A DNA stretch of 64,000 nucleotides, from NCBI GenBank assembly GCA_024036415.1, contig JAMWET010001633.1:246001-310000 (forward strand), given 5' to 3'. Below, in pieces: positions 11,560 through 24,600 of this stretch; position 1 is the stretch's first letter, and each line of letters begins with the position of its first letter. Under the pieces are notes generated by a model that saw nothing but the letters and a program-made list of their open reading frames with translations, did not search any database and was not told where the DNA came from. Origin of the DNA: Prochilodus magdalenae. Lineage: Eukaryota; Chordata; Actinopteri; Characiformes; Prochilodontidae. Both the position numbers and the translations under genes were made by a program.

Positions 11560-12160
11560 ACCTCCTCCAAGTCTTCCTTCACAGCGATCTTACAAAGCAT
11601 GCCACTTTTCCTTTTTTCATTTCCATGCTGGCTTGCATGGGGAGCCGCTTCATGTCAGCCGATGTAGGCTTTTGTAAAGGCACTGCTATATGTTCAAGAA
11701 TCCCCATGGCAAAATAGCTGGAGGCTCCGCTTATAATTAGAAAAGAAAAGTGTTTCCCTGGCAGTTTAGTGGATGCTGCATTTCTCCGGAGGCACTGGAG
11801 CTCCTTCAGCGAGACAAACGCCTTATTTTACTTATGTAAGCTCACATGGGCAAAAGTAAATGATATTCTAGGACAATTTAATATAGGCCTGCTCTAAACT
11901 GATAGGAAGCACATGTGCCGAGGCACTTTGGTTTCTTCATATAAAGTAAATGTTGTAAAGGCAGATAATGCAACACGGTTTGTTTTGCCTTTTTTCCAAA
12001 GCCCTAATGAAATGGATAAAAGTCATTTGTTGTAGGAATGTCACCACTCCCAAAATCGGAGAAGCGTTTTTTTATGAATTCTCCTGAACAAGTGCAAGTT
12101 TTCTCAGAACATCATGAATGTTTGTAGTACATAAATCATTAAAAATGATGAAGAAAGCCC
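11560..12160. other. Non-repetitive, high-complexity block; candidate conserved non-coding DNA
   Basis: No transposon signature, simple repeat or credible reading frame. The composition is even, with several homeodomain-like and E-box-like words (TTATAATTAG, CTAATGAAATGG). This is an inference from appearance only. Comparison with other fish would decide it. Confidence 0.25.
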
Positions 12161-12765
12161 ACGTCCCAAATGGTGCATGTTCTTGGAGGTCCCATATATT
12201 TCTAATTTAACTACATAATGTCAAGCAGGACTACATCTCTGCACGAGTCACATGAGGGGAAGCCTGCTTCCTCTCTAGCGCTAAACTCTGTGTCTTTCTT
12301 TTGGCCTCTCCTCTCTTTTTTCCTCTCTCCCTGCGTACGGCTGGAGCGTCAGTAAGCAGGCCACATGGTCCTTATAAACGCGAGCAGGAGGGAGTGATTA
12401 TTTTTCAAGCTGTGGAGAGCAGGACCTTGCCAGCTTGTTGCTTTCAGGCTCGCTTCACAGCGCTTGCGACAGATGCTAGTCGAGCCCATGGAATCTGGTC
12501 AAAAAAAACCAAAAGAACATTATTAATTATTAATTATTAATATTGAAGATTTTCGGTTAATGTTATTTAAAACAGCCCAGGCAGCAACCAGACATTGAAA
12601 CCAAGTTAAATCAACGTTAACATCATTGAAATGCATTCTAATGCAACGTTGTTGGCCAGTCACTGGTTGAAATATAAATGGGAAACCTTATAACTCTTAA
12701 CATGGCACTCATTTATGGAGAAAGTCTTACTCTAAGGAAACTAGCCAAGCAGGTAGCTGGTAAAG

Positions 12766-12780
12766 CCACAAGGGGGCGCT
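12766..12780 (+). promoter_or_regulatory. CTCF-like binding motif
   Basis: CCACAAGGGGGCGCT matches the core of the vertebrate CTCF motif (CCASNAGRGGGCGCT form) on the plus strand. CTCF binds this as an insulator and loop-anchor protein. Occupancy cannot be judged from sequence. Confidence 0.55.
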
Positions 12781-15700
12781 AGAAGGGATCTCCCCCTTGT
12801 TGTGGAAGGTTGGCCAAGTGCAGTAGAAGGCCAAAATCTTAAATTTTTTTGTGTGCGTATTATCGAGCTTAACCCTACAAACCATTTATGAGATTTGTGT
12901 CTGATTTTTTCAGAAATATCAAGAATACGTTTGAAACAGTAATTTGACCTTCGGTTTCCAGTACTTTAGTGTCTCCCCATTAAAAGAAATGGGAATCTGG
13001 TCTTGTATGACTGGAAGGAACTGACCATGGGTAGTTGCAAAGATGGTCACCAGATGAACAGACTTTCCTATAAGGACTTACTCACTATCATGAGTTAATA
13101 CTGAAACAACATTGAAAGTTTAACAGAACTTCAACAGACCATCAACACTACCTCATGTATTAACCCTTAGAAGATCAAAGCCATCCTGCTTCAGGAAAGA
13201 TCCCATAAAGCCAACTGGTCTAAAACAAACAACTACATTCTACATTAAACTCTTAATTCAGGTTTTTGGACTACAAGAAATGCTGTAAAACGGCTATTAT
13301 GAGGGAAGTCACTAGAGGTTTATGCATATGGTGCTAGGCCTGTACTAGTAGGGTCTGGTGCACAGTCCCCCTAGTACAGGTTTTAGTTTTTTTTTTATAT
13401 TCCCCAAATTCTGTTTAAAAGTAGGGGGACAATTGACTATTTGGTTACAAGGTTGGCACACAGCAGATCTGCCTTGTAGGTTGGAATACACTGGATGATC
13501 TGAACATGCTGAACATTGATTTGGGAGGTAGTACTGAAACTACTGACACTAAACCTGACCTAGAGAGGCCCATGATTGTTGCTAATAGTGCAAAATGAGC
13601 TCTCGTTTACTTTCACTGCTCTGAAAAATTAAAGCGAGAAATCCAGCTGTGTTGAGGAAGAATATTTCTCTTCGTACGTTTTTTCAAAAGCAGGCAACCA
13701 CATTGTCTCAGCTCAGGGAGCGTTAGGATAGTAAGCATAGATAGCATAGCTAAAATGAACAGCCATGCAGACCACCAGTGGAAAGGATCGCTTGATTGGC
13801 CAGCAAGCACAAGCAGCTCCCACAGTTTCCTTGTCCACCATCCAGAGGAGTCATCTTCATTACACAGCCCCGTTTTGCCCGGACCATTTCCAGGTGCTGA
13901 GCAAAAGGAAATTTGGCATCAGGGCAACTACTTGTCCTGCTGTTGACAGCCAGCCACTGTCGTCTTCATTTGCAGTAGTGTCGTGAACGAGAAACCTGAA
14001 CTCCTATAAACTGGATGACTTTAGCAGCAACCTAGGTTCTGTTTGGGATCCGACGATGGTTGGGTTTAAGTATGCAGGCCTTATGGTGAGTTTTTGCTGA
14101 ATTTGCTGTGGAGCAACACACTGCCCCAACTGCTTGTGTGATGCGGAGCCATCACATTCGACAGTCAGTCACCTCTAGTAGTGATACGAGGGACACTCAG
14201 TAATATGTGCAGGGTGTCCTCTGGCCACTTGTGTTGCCTCTCATATATATATATTGTTTATATGTTTATATAAAATTCTTTATAGAGACATTGTAGTGAT
14301 ATGTGACATGGACATGAGGCACAGGATGTACATTCCTGTACAATGCTTGTACATTATTAATGCCACCAGCTGGTGAGTTAAACCATCAATGAATGTAAGT
14401 TATGGCCATATTAATGTCCAGGGTTTTGGGATAGGAATTTGTATACTTAGCTTCATATGAACATGCAATTTTCAAGTCATATGAACATGCAAACATCTGG
14501 GCTTATAAAAAATACCCCACTACAAATTTACTGCCCCTCAATAAACTAATCCAACCTAAATGAGGCTTGCGTCATCCAGAATCAGCTTTCAGCTTTACTG
14601 TCCTTGTGCACGCTTCCTAATGCTCTGTCTGCTTTCCTCTGAAGCGAGAATAGACTGTTCTGAATGAGAGAGTCTGGTTAATGCTGTTAATTATATTCCA
14701 TATCCTGCATGTTCATGATGTCTGAAAGTAGTCTATGTGCTGGCCTGGAGACGGCTATGAAACAAAAGAATGACTTGATACCAAACGGAGCGTATTTTAA
14801 CCAGATCCTCCTGTAAGGAATTGAAGGGGACCAAGGGGCCTGGACATAACCGGTATGGTCGCTGTGACTCATAGCTTCCCAATTTTGCTGGATTGGTGTA
14901 TGCTTCATGTAGCGGGTAGTCTCGTCACTCAACAGCATCCTTTCCTGCCAGGTTTGTCTCATGCACTCTGCATGTGTGTTCAATTCATCTGAAACAGAAA
15001 AGGAACGTTACAGGCGTGGCCCGATGAAAATAGAGGAATAAACTCATGGGTCTTTCTGGGCTGCTTCATATGTGACAGATACTGTCAGGTTTTATTGAAT
15101 AAGCTAAATAGTTTCCCTTCGCATTGCTCTACATTAACACTGCTCTGTGCATCCAGCTATGTTGGCTAACTGACACCATCAGCTATCTTGGGCTTGTGGT
15201 GTCGTACAAGGTTGCAGAGCAATTTCTTTAAACTGCACAAGAAAGGGCTGGAAAGGCAACAGCACTTTCGTGTTGAGATAATGAGTTGAGTAACGTGTAT
15301 ACAGTTTGGGCTAGTGAAGTAGCATGATGAGTTAGTCATTAACATTACCATATGCTTTAACTGTAGCTTCATGAGTAGAAGATTAGCTTTAGAAGATACA
15401 TTAGCGTTAATGAGCTTTGATAATATTAGAAGATACAGAATTAGAAGGTACGTTTGTGCTAACAAGCTAACAAGCTAAATGATGGTAGGGTTCTATTCTA
15501 GCATCCGAATAGCTACCGTTTAAAGATAAGTTGTTCATGTTAGCACTCACAGATACGCTATGTACTGTAATTGGCTTGCATTTGAAGACACCCAGCATTT
15601 GTGCAGTTAGCGTTCAGAGTGCTGCATTAATTGCTGTAACAACCTAGCATTAATTAGCATCATCTGGAATGAGACGCTAAATATATGTGTTAAATTCATT

Positions 15701-16239
15701 TAAACATATGATGTTTTTGTGTAATCTGCTTTATTATCTTTGAAAAATACATTTAGGAATGAAATTACGTATTTAAAATTTATCTTACACATAAAGTAAT
15801 ATATTAGTGTGTTTTTTTCTGTAGGGGCTATCAACATCCAAATATGCATTAGCCTCTAAAGATATGTTTGTGCTAACAAGCTATGTCAATATGAGAAGGT
15901 ATATTAGCCTTGATGAGCAGTGTTAGCATTTGTAGATATATTAGCATTATGCTGGGACTGTACGTAACGTTTATTTTGTCAGATGCCATGTACAAAAACA
16001 TTCCCTAAAATGATAAAAGCATCTTCAAAAGCATCAAAAGTTCTTGGGCAAATAAGTGTAGGATAATTAGAAAAGACACATTGAGTACAAGCAATAAGTA
16101 TGGCGTAAGCACTTATGAAGACAAACAACACAGAAAAGAAATATATGTAAAATATATGTATATATATATATATATAAAAGGACCTCTACATGTAAATATG
16201 TCTTACACATAAACATTTTGTTATATTTAGTTACAAATT
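12781..16239. other. No gene recognised; scattered low-copy sequence
   Basis: A short inverted repeat (CCTGTACTAG and CTAGTACAGG) frames 13335-13380. A minus-strand frame at 14687-14988 begins right after a strong acceptor (CTGTTTCAG, exon start 14988) but lacks a clear donor and is unrecognised. From 15400 to 15960, GTTAGCATT/AGATATATTAGC-type words recur loosely. Confidence 0.35.
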
Positions 16240-16513
16240 TGTTACTCTAGTCAGGTCCCTTGTTTGTAGCCCCGCCCCTTCCCAGGTGTTTCTAGTTAGT
16301 CTTGGTTCATTTATACTTCCTGTTGTCCCCTGTGTGTTCGCTTGGTGTTGTGTTCATGGTGTATGCTTGTGTTCTTGTTGGCTGTTAGTTTGGTAATCCT
16401 GTTTCTAGTCCCCTCTGTTTGCTTCTATCTTTGGTATAATTTTGTCATATTTGTATTTCATTAAAACACTTGCGTTTACATCCTGCCTCCTCGTCCGCCA
16501 GCCCTTTGTGACA
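16240..16513 (+). mobile_element. LTR-like sequence
   Basis: Starts TGTTACTC and ends CTTTGTGACA. It contains a GCCCCGCCCC box, a TTATACTTCCTG region and a late ATTAAA near 16461, an LTR-like layout. I could not find a clean target-site duplication, so the limits are approximate. Confidence 0.45.
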
Positions 16514-16799
16514 TATTTACTTAAGTACATATTAATTACGTACATATAAACACGTACACTTAATTAATAAATATATAACACAAACTCAATTTCAAAAGTT
16601 TTTGAGGAAAATGCCAACAAAAATAGAAAGTTGAATAAAAAATAGTACAGAAAATACACATTGTTTTGACATATTTAATGTATATGTGATGTTTTAATAT
16701 ATAATTTCCTATATATTATAATATTTATATAAATATATTTAATTGTTTATTTGTTAGTTTGTTTGTATATATATATGCGTGTTTACCACTGGGTAACAC

Positions 16800-17620
16800 G
16801 ACATTTTCTGCTTTTAACAGTCTTTAATAAACATTAGGGTACTGATAATAGCAACAGATTCAGGTTTTAAAGCATTATTTTTCATCTGTTGAACAATATA
16901 ATGGGGCCTTTATTGTTGTAGTTTGCACTTCATAATGGGCCACATGTTCTCAATAGGAGACAGACAGGCTGGTGTAGCACCTACGCTCTCTGATTACAGA
17001 GCCATGCTGGTGTAACATGCAGAATGTTTCTTGGCATTGTCATGTAGAAATAACCTTGAAAAAGATGCCATCTAAACGGCATGCACATGTTCCTACAAAA
17101 AGTCTACATATCCCTCGCCGTTTTACAGATGTGCAAATTGCCCATGTCATGGGCACTAATACACCCCCATACCATGACAGATACTGGCTTTTAAATGTAA
17201 TGCTGGGAACAATCTGGAAGGTCATGTTTTCTGTGGCCCGGAGAACACAACGCCTATTATTTCATTATTTCCATAAACAATCTAAAAGCTTTCGTCAGAC
17301 AACAATACATATTTCCACTGTGCCTCAGTCCATTTCAGATGAGCTTGAGCAGTGCTGCAGGGCGTTGTTGACATAAGGCTTCCACTGTGCAGTACAGTCT
17401 TATTCCACAGCAACGAACAGTGTTCAGGAGTTTGTTAAAGTATAACCGGGCCCATGCGGTGGTAGCCATCGCAGAAGCATTCCCCTTTTTAATGCACACA
17501 GACCTTCAGTTGTTTTTCCTTTTATGTCATCCTTTGCATGCAGACGCTTTTCCAAATTCTCTGAAACTTTTGATAATGTTACATCCAGTGGTGCATGAAG
17601 TACACAAACCCTGTAGATAA
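16800..17620. mobile_element. Degenerate DNA transposon relic
   Basis: Contains blocks in the order typical of a widespread fish DNA transposon: CCCCCATACCATGACAGAT-CTGGCTTTT, GCCCGGAGAACACAACG, GCCTCAGTCCATTTCAGATG and TTCTCTGAAACTTTTGATAAT. The 119-codon frame 17017-17376 is a by-product of this relic. The superfamily is left open. Confidence 0.55.
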
Positions 17621-17629
17621 GTTACAGTA

Positions 17630-18378
<749 letters not shown>

Positions 18379-18627
18379 CACACACACAGTTTATACACAC
18401 ATACTCTTTTGGTTTTGGAACATTCAACAGACATTTATTGTAGAATTAGCATATGTTAATACAAAAGTGACAAAGGCTGATATCATTAAATGTCTAGCCT
18501 TTGTGCTGCTTTCATTTATTCATGAGCAAAAGCCAATTTAGGAATCAATGTTTTCTGCTTTTCAAATACTGTCCTAACTGCTAGAATTGGGCTTGTATAA
18601 AACCTCAAGAACAATAAATAAAAATAA

Positions 18628-18628
<1 letters not shown>

Positions 18629-18675
<47 letters not shown>
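18629..18675. repeat. (AAT)n microsatellite
   Basis: About 15 AAT units. Confidence 0.95.
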
Positions 18676-19261
18676 TAAAGGGCGATTATAATAGCATCTA
18701 CAGTATAGGTATAAAGTACTACTTTATATGGTGTTGGTGTGTAACAGAATACATGTAACTGCCCTTCGTTTTTAAAAACCGTGAGTAAGTGTATTCCGAT
18801 CCAGTTACTATGTAAACAGATTATACTTAGAATACAATTATATTGGTGAAATTAGTGGATTACCATGTGTATTCACTCTCAAATCAAGCTATAGTGATTC
18901 CACGTATTTCCCAGAATCCCTTAAAACACGCAACTGCCGGTTTACATGCCGTTTTGTTAGTTGCCTGCTGACTCAAGATCGTGTGTCTGGCACGACACAG
19001 CCAAGAGAGTAATGGACTTCTGTCTTGGAAAATTCCAATAGGTATTTCAGTTTTAAGGAAGAAAAAGGAGAGAGTAACATCACTGTGCGTTGCAGTGTCT
19101 GTTTGTCAGCTACTTTTTGCTTCTAAAGCATCTAGAGACTCCACTTCCAGCCTGAAGTCCCATCCTGAAGTAAGTTGTTTTGGTCTGGCTAAAGACGTCT
19201 GCAGCGTATTGGTTAGTTAAGCTCTGCTTGCTCAGCTCACCTAGGCTAACTCTTTATATGT

Positions 19262-19472
19262 AGCGGTTGGTGTAGCTCAGCGGGTAACACCACTACCCGC
19301 CATGGAACCACCACCACACGTGGGAGACTGGGGTTCGAATCCTGGTCTGGGTAACTATGCAGTGCTACACCAATAAGAGTCCTTGGGCAAGACTCCTAAC
19401 ACTACACTGGCCCACCTGTAATGTGATTAACCTTGTAAGTCGCTCTGGATAAAAGCGTCAGCAGTTGTTATA
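19262..19472 (+). mobile_element. tRNA-derived SINE, best-preserved copy
   Basis: The RNA polymerase III promoter is readable: an A box in TGTAGCTCAGCGG and a B box GGTTCGAATCC about 50 bp further on. Then come GTCCTTGGGCAAGACTCC and the tail TGTAAGTCGCTCTGGATAAA. That tail resembles L2-clade LINE 3' ends, implying mobilisation by such a LINE. It is not a functional tRNA gene, since no cloverleaf with intact acceptor stem can be drawn. Relatives lie at 6149-6370 and 45229-45455. Confidence 0.85.
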
Positions 19473-20333
19473 GGTAGCTACCTGCTCAGTCAAACTGCCA
19501 ATTGACCTTCTTCTATATGCTAATCAAGGCTAGATAGCAAGTCAACTAGTTGTAGTTAGCATAAAGGGAATTGTCAGTTCATTAGATTCAGTGCATTAGC
19601 TTTATGTAGAATGCAGCTCCAAGTCGACAGACAACATAAACTACAATACAGGCCATATGCTGCTGGTGTTCACGTGTGAGGTTGCTCTAAAAACTGATTC
19701 AGTGTTTCTGCACACTGTTTTAACTATATCCATGATTTCTCCAGTTGAAATGTGTCCTTATGTCTGAATCTCTGATACTGGTCAGTTATAACCTACAGTA
19801 TATGGAAGCATAACTATTTAACCAGTAACTGTAAATCTGTTACGAGTGGAGCTGCTACAGGTTTGGAATCATCATGAAGATGCTGTGAGTTCTCATTTTG
19901 CGCTCATTCCTTCTCCTGGGAACTGCTCAGCCTCAGTGCAGGATTACACAATACATCTTCTGAACGTATCTTCCCCATACCATGCATTTTAATTACACTT
20001 CAAAAACTCTGGCTGGCTGGCTGGCTGGCTTCCCAGAAAGTGAGGGAGGTGCGTGTGTGTGTGCAGTGAGGGGGTTGGTGGGGGTGCACAGCGGGAAATG
20101 TACAAGATCAGGCTTGTTTACTTTCACCTCCTGACTGCTAAACAGGACCCCCCGTCGACAGAAAGGCCCGAGTCTTTTTCCCCTGACATCAAAGTGGCAG
20201 GACAGGTCAGCACTGAATTAGAGTATAATCCCGTGTTTTGTCTGCTGGATTGGCATCATATTGCTGATGTGCATAGAGCATAATTTCAGTTATAAGGGGA
20301 TACGGTGATTTCAGGTGATGCAGCAACAGTAAT
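19473..20333. other. No gene seen; (GGCT)n short repeat
   Basis: Six GGCT units lie at about 20010-20031. Otherwise unremarkable. Confidence 0.4.
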
Positions 20334-20715
20334 AGGGTGGCACGGTGATGCAGTGGGAAGAGCCTTAGCTGGGTTTGATTCCCGGCTGAGACATCCGGGG
20401 TCCTTTCTGTGTGGAGTTTGCATGTTCTTCCCGCGTCAGCATGGGTTTACTCAGGGTGCAGCGGCTTCCTCCCACAGTCCAAAGACATGCATTCAGGAGT
20501 ACTGGAGAGGCTAAATTGGCCACTAGGTGTAAGTGAATCTGTATGTCTGCGTGTCTGCCCTGCGATGGATGTCTGCCTGTCCAGAGAATTTTTTGCCTTC
20601 TCCTTGATAAGCACTTGCTCTAGCACCCCAACGACCCAGAGGGATAAGCGTCTCAGAATAAATGAATAAATGAACGAATGAATGAATGAATTAATTAATT
20701 AATTAATTAATATTA
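20334..20715 (+). mobile_element. Teleost retroposon-like dispersed repeat, copy 3
   Basis: Plus-strand copy of the family at 10.5-11.4 kb: GTGGCACGGTGATGCAGTG, TTTGATTCCCGGCTG, TGTGGAGTTTGCATGTTCT, CCTCCCACAGTCCAAAGACA and CCCTGCGATGGATG in order. It ends in a (GAAT)n then (TTAA)n tail at 20660-20712, which suits a retroposon 3' end. Confidence 0.7.
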
Positions 20716-21154
20716 TTATTATTTTGTGGACAAGTTTGTATGTTTTGAAGGTCACGTGATGTGAAAAAATGTTTGAAATATGTTTTTAATTTTCTAATAA
20801 GTGAATTTGAAACCACAATCCTTCTACTCAGATAGGAAAGGCAGGGTCAGTCAGACTGAGAGACATTTTTGAACACTGTTTCTGGTCCAACATGAAGGAC
20901 AATTTTTCTAGATTATTTTGTTGACATTAGATGTGACCATATGAGCCATATGAAAAAAAGTGGAGAGGTCTAATTGTTTAAATGTTTAAAATTAATCTCC
21001 AAAAATCTGGCCAATACAGACAGTAAGTTCACCATGAGTCATTATTTAAAGCACAAAAATCATCGATCAACGAGCCTAGGAGACTTCAAAAGTCAGACAG
21101 ATTATGTCACTGACTAAAATACACTAATCATCAAACAAATATTGGCACCCAGAA
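20716..21154. other. No feature seen
   Basis: Unique-looking, AT-rich, with no coding signal. Confidence 0.4.
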
Positions 21155-21360
21155 AGAATCAACCTACAGGAACGACACCTGGTGGGAAGGTTTAACATCA
21201 TAAAAGATTCAGGCATGTGCTGTAAACAAGGGCGGGCCTTATGGTTGTACCTGACTGACCCAACAGCCACGATTGTGGACATTCAGCAAGCAGTGATCCC
21301 CTCCATCATCCTGCTAGTGCCAGAAGGCACTGGTGTCAAAAGCACAGGTCTGCCTGTTTA
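21155..21360 (+). mobile_element. Tc1-like transposon fragment, 5' transposase part
   Basis: Shares with 37265-37450 and 43490-43700 the ordered blocks GGTGGGAAGGTTTAACAT, CTGACTGACCCAACAGCCAC and ATTCAGCAAGCAGTGAT, then CTGCTAGTGCCAG. These encode the second helix-turn-helix of a Tc1-like transposase in the other copies. Here only about 200 bp remain. Confidence 0.6.
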
Positions 21361-21469
21361 GATTTTATACCTGCATCAATCTACCACCCGCTCAGTGCAG
21401 CATCAACATTCACTACTTTCATAGTTTGTAGCATGTGACTAGCAGCCTTGTTCAGAAGTCCACAACACA

Positions 21470-21765
21470 AGTACTGTAAATAGTGTGTTGGTGTACAGTA
21501 ACTCAGTAAGTGTAATGTGTTAGTGTACTGTAAGTAGTGTGTTGGTGTACAGTAACTCAGTAAGTGTAATGTGTTAGTGTGCTGTAAGTAGTGTGTTGGT
21601 GTACAGTAACTCAGTAAGTGTAATGCGTTAGTGTGCTGTAAGTAGTGTGTTGGTGTACAGTAACTCTGTTGGTAGTGTACTGTAAGTACTGTATCTTAGT
21701 AATGCGTAGTGTACTGCTTGTTCTGTAGTGCTGTGTTGTCGGTGTACAGTAACTCAGTAAGTGTA
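21470..21765. repeat. 54-bp minisatellite
   Basis: GTTGGTGTACAGTAACTCAG recurs at 21487, 21541, 21595 and 21649, a strict 54-bp period, with a degraded last unit near 21740. Each unit also carries an inverted echo (TACTGTAAGTA / GTACAGTAACT). Confidence 0.9.
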
Positions 21766-22056
21766 ATCCTGTCCCACGGTCCTAATTCTCTCACTAGCCA
21801 GACTTTCCTTTGAAACGTTCTGTGAATGTTATGCACATTTATGAAATTTTGGCAGAGGAAATGCTAAACAATTTGATTTCCAACTACTGCAGTTCTATGT
21901 AGAAGCATTAGATGATGCAGCTATCAGGGTTAGGAGGTGGAGATTTACGTGGGTTTACCTTTACAGCCATTTGCCATCTTTTAATGGATGTGCAGCTCAA
22001 AACCACCACCCTAACAATGTCCGCTTTTACAAAGCAGTAGTTGACTTCTCATTTGA

Positions 22057-22130
22057 ATTTCTCGTTCCACCTTAAATATTATGACTGTTACATTCTGGCA
22101 CCATTTAAGGTGGAATGAGAAATTCAGATA
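22057..22130. repeat. Hairpin-forming inverted repeat
   Basis: AATTTCTCGTTCCACCTTAAAT is mirrored, with one mismatch, by ATTTAAGGTGGAATGAGAAATT after a 24-bp loop. It directly precedes the Harbinger transposase relic. CATTCCACCTTAAA also occurs at about 50546. Confidence 0.8.
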
Positions 22131-22184
22131 AGAAGCCAAGTTTAACCTCGTTCCACCTGGGAATGCAAACCCAACAGACAGTTC

Positions 22185-22690
22185 TGGGAGCTCATTGTGC
22201 AGGGCCATATTTCAAACGAGCTTTGGGTTCAGCATTTCAGAATGTGTAAAGCAGCCTTCAAAAAGCTATGCATCATGATCGGACCATCTGTAGGGCCGTT
22301 TTCCAGTCACCAGCCAGGAGCTTCCACTGAAGAGGATCTCCACTGCGTTATACAAGCTGGCCACTTGTGTGGAGTGCAGGGTTGTGGGCAAAACGTTTGC
22401 CGTAAGTACAACAGCAGTTCACCGTTGTGTATACGCTGTATGCCAAGCAGTAAGGGCAGGCCGAATTGCATCATGTGTCTTTACAGCTCGAAACGTCATT
22501 GTTTATTTGAAAAACCCCTTTTCCATCAACGTATTCTTTATTGGTTTTCAACTTTTCCAATATTGGTACTGGAAATTTGGTGTTTTATTGAATTTCATGC
22601 TTTTCTATTCAGGATTTTTGGAAGTTGCTGGATGGAAAACCACTATTGCCACATTTCAGTATATTGGACAAAAAAAAGTTAATTTATGAC
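22185..22690 (+). pseudogene. PIF/Harbinger transposase relic
   Basis: Two frames together give the N-terminal part of a HARBI1-type DDE transposase. The first has WVQHFRMCKAAFKKLC (22215-22290). After a frameshift, the second has ECRVVGKTFAVSTTAVHRCV and then YAVCQAVRAG (22370-22470), the conserved helix-turn-helix region preceding the first catalytic aspartate. Harbinger transposases work with a Myb-like partner to move elements with 3-bp target sites. The catalytic core cannot be followed beyond about 22480. Frameshift plus loss of the core make this non-functional. Confidence 0.7.
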
Positions 22691-23205
22691 ATACAAAATT
22701 AAGTTGCGACTAGCGCCCCATGGAATGCTTCTGCTTGATGTACTGAGCATTTCTATTTTTCAATGGGAAAATCGAACCATGATTACTTTGAGTATCCATC
22801 CAGACTGTTTTGAGTTCTGCTGTCAGTTCAGGGACATGATTTGAAATGATTGACTGTAGTAATAGGCTGATTGCTACAGATGCAGTAGATGGAGTCTGGC
22901 GTGTTCTTAGAAGCAATGAGACAGTGGCCCTGGTCCATCTGATGAGGAGTCAGCTGCTGTGGAAAAGCTCATATCGTTTTATGACTCATCATCTTGAGCC
23001 AAACTCTAGACGATAGAGGACTGATGAACTGCGAGTGTCAGATTACTGGGGGGCATTGGTCATCTACAGAGATGGAAATTCGGCACACATACACTCCCTA
23101 GACACCTCGTTCAAATAGCTTTCCCTAAGCTAATATACAAATTAATGCAGCAACAGATGGACTACAGTCTGTACACTTACATGGAGGAGCTATATGATGG
23201 CTAGT
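22691..23205. other. No gene recognised; hAT-like fragment at right end
   Basis: Possibly the decayed rest of the Harbinger element. At 23157-23200 the words GGACTACAGTCTGTA and GAGCTATATGATGG resemble the interior of the foldback elements at 30.5 and 52.9 kb. Confidence 0.35.
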
Positions 23206-23775
23206 AAATGGAGGTACAAGGTAGGTGTTTCTGATAAAGTGGCCAGTGAGTGACAGTACAAGGTAGGTGTTTCTAATAAAGTGGCCAGTGAGTCAAAGTA
23301 CAATGTAGGTGTTTCTAATAAAGTGGCCAGTGAGTGAAAGTACAATGTAGGTGTTTCTAATAAAGTGGCCAGTGAGTGAAAGCACAATGTAGGCGTTTCT
23401 CATAAAGTGGCCAGTGAGTGAAAGTACAAGGTAGGTGTTTCTAATAAAGTGGCCAGTGAGTGAAAGGACAATGTAGGTGTTTCTGATAAAGTGGCCAGTA
23501 TGTAAAAGGACAAGGTAGGTGTTTCTGATAAAGTGGCCAGTAAGGTGAAAGGACAAGGTAGGTGTTTCTAATAAAGTGGCCAGTGAGTAACAGTACAATG
23601 TAGGTGTTTCTGATAAAGTGTCCAGTGAGTGAAAGGACAACAAAGGTGTTTCTGATAAAGTGGCCAGTGAGTGAAAGCACAAGGTAGGTGTTTCTAATAA
23701 AGTGGGCAGTCAGTAGAAGCACAAGGTAGGTGTTTCTGATAAAGTGGCCAGTGAGGTGAAACACAAGGTATGTGT
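23206..23775. repeat. 42-bp minisatellite, forward array
   Basis: About 13 units of 42-43 bp with consensus GTAGGTGTTTCTRATAAAGT followed by GGCCAGTGAGTGAAAGTACAAG. The unit is the terminal sequence of a fish hAT-type foldback family (see 30488-31110). Because 42 is a multiple of three, frames stay open across units on the minus strand (129 and 107 codons), but these are not genes. The same unit forms an inverted array at 41855-42515. Confidence 0.95.
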
Positions 23776-24600
23776 TTCACATAAACTAATGTGTGAGCAG
23801 AGACACAATCTAGGGGTGTGCATAATTATGCACGATAGCCAGAACCAAAGTAATAAGTCGTGTTCAGTAGGGTTAGGGATTGCTCAGAACTTTAGCAGGA
23901 CAACAAATGTTTAACATCTTGCTTGGTGTTCACCTGCATCTCGAGCCAAGTTAATTAAAGCTCCCACTCACATGAAATCTAAAATGAAGTTTAAAAAAAC
24001 CTGTTTATTTGCCTCTTTCTAAAGGAAATAGGCAGGATAAGAGGACATTCCACAGCTATGAGATGACCATAACTGAACCGGGCTGCGAAAACATACAAAC
24101 ACTGTTTCCCTTCAGGGATTTTTATGCGAGCATGTTGAGCTTTGCTACGCTTTTGTTTCACCCCGCGCATGCTAACGGCGTTAAAAGGTGACGGGCAAAT
24201 GAAACGGATTTTAATTTTATTGGCGACTCCGCTGACAGCCTTGAATTACACGACGCAGACGCGACTGTTTCTTACTTTCTCTAGGGCTAATAAAACACAT
24301 ATTGAGTTTCTGTCATAGCAAAATTATGGATTTGGACCAAAGAGCATGCTAACATCTGTGGAGTTTCAGTGTGCTGGAGTGAGTCAGCACCCAGTGCAAT
24401 GTCTTTGTGAGGGATATGCGTTCCAGAGATCAGATATAATAAATCTTTATTTTCAGCACAATACCGTATGTCAACTCCAGAGAGAAACAGACTCCCAAAG
24501 GTTTCTGAAATGCCAAATGCACATGCAGGTACGAGCCTGCTAACACTGCGGTTGTCAGCCTACAGTTGAGACTCTCCGATGCTGCTAGCTCTTCGGGAGG
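23776..24600. other. No gene seen; part may be conserved non-coding DNA
   Basis: About 24010-24340 is non-repetitive, with scattered CpGs and balanced composition, and lacks a credible frame. The rest is unremarkable. Confidence 0.3.

Noticed and set aside
17017..17376. 119-codon plus-strand frame
   Set aside because: Lies inside a DNA transposon relic whose ordered blocks are recognisable at the nucleotide level. The frame itself shows no domain.
19262..19340. tRNA gene suggested by A and B boxes
   Set aside because: The sequence is the head of a SINE. Acceptor-stem pairing and anticodon arm are not intact, and related SINE copies exist.
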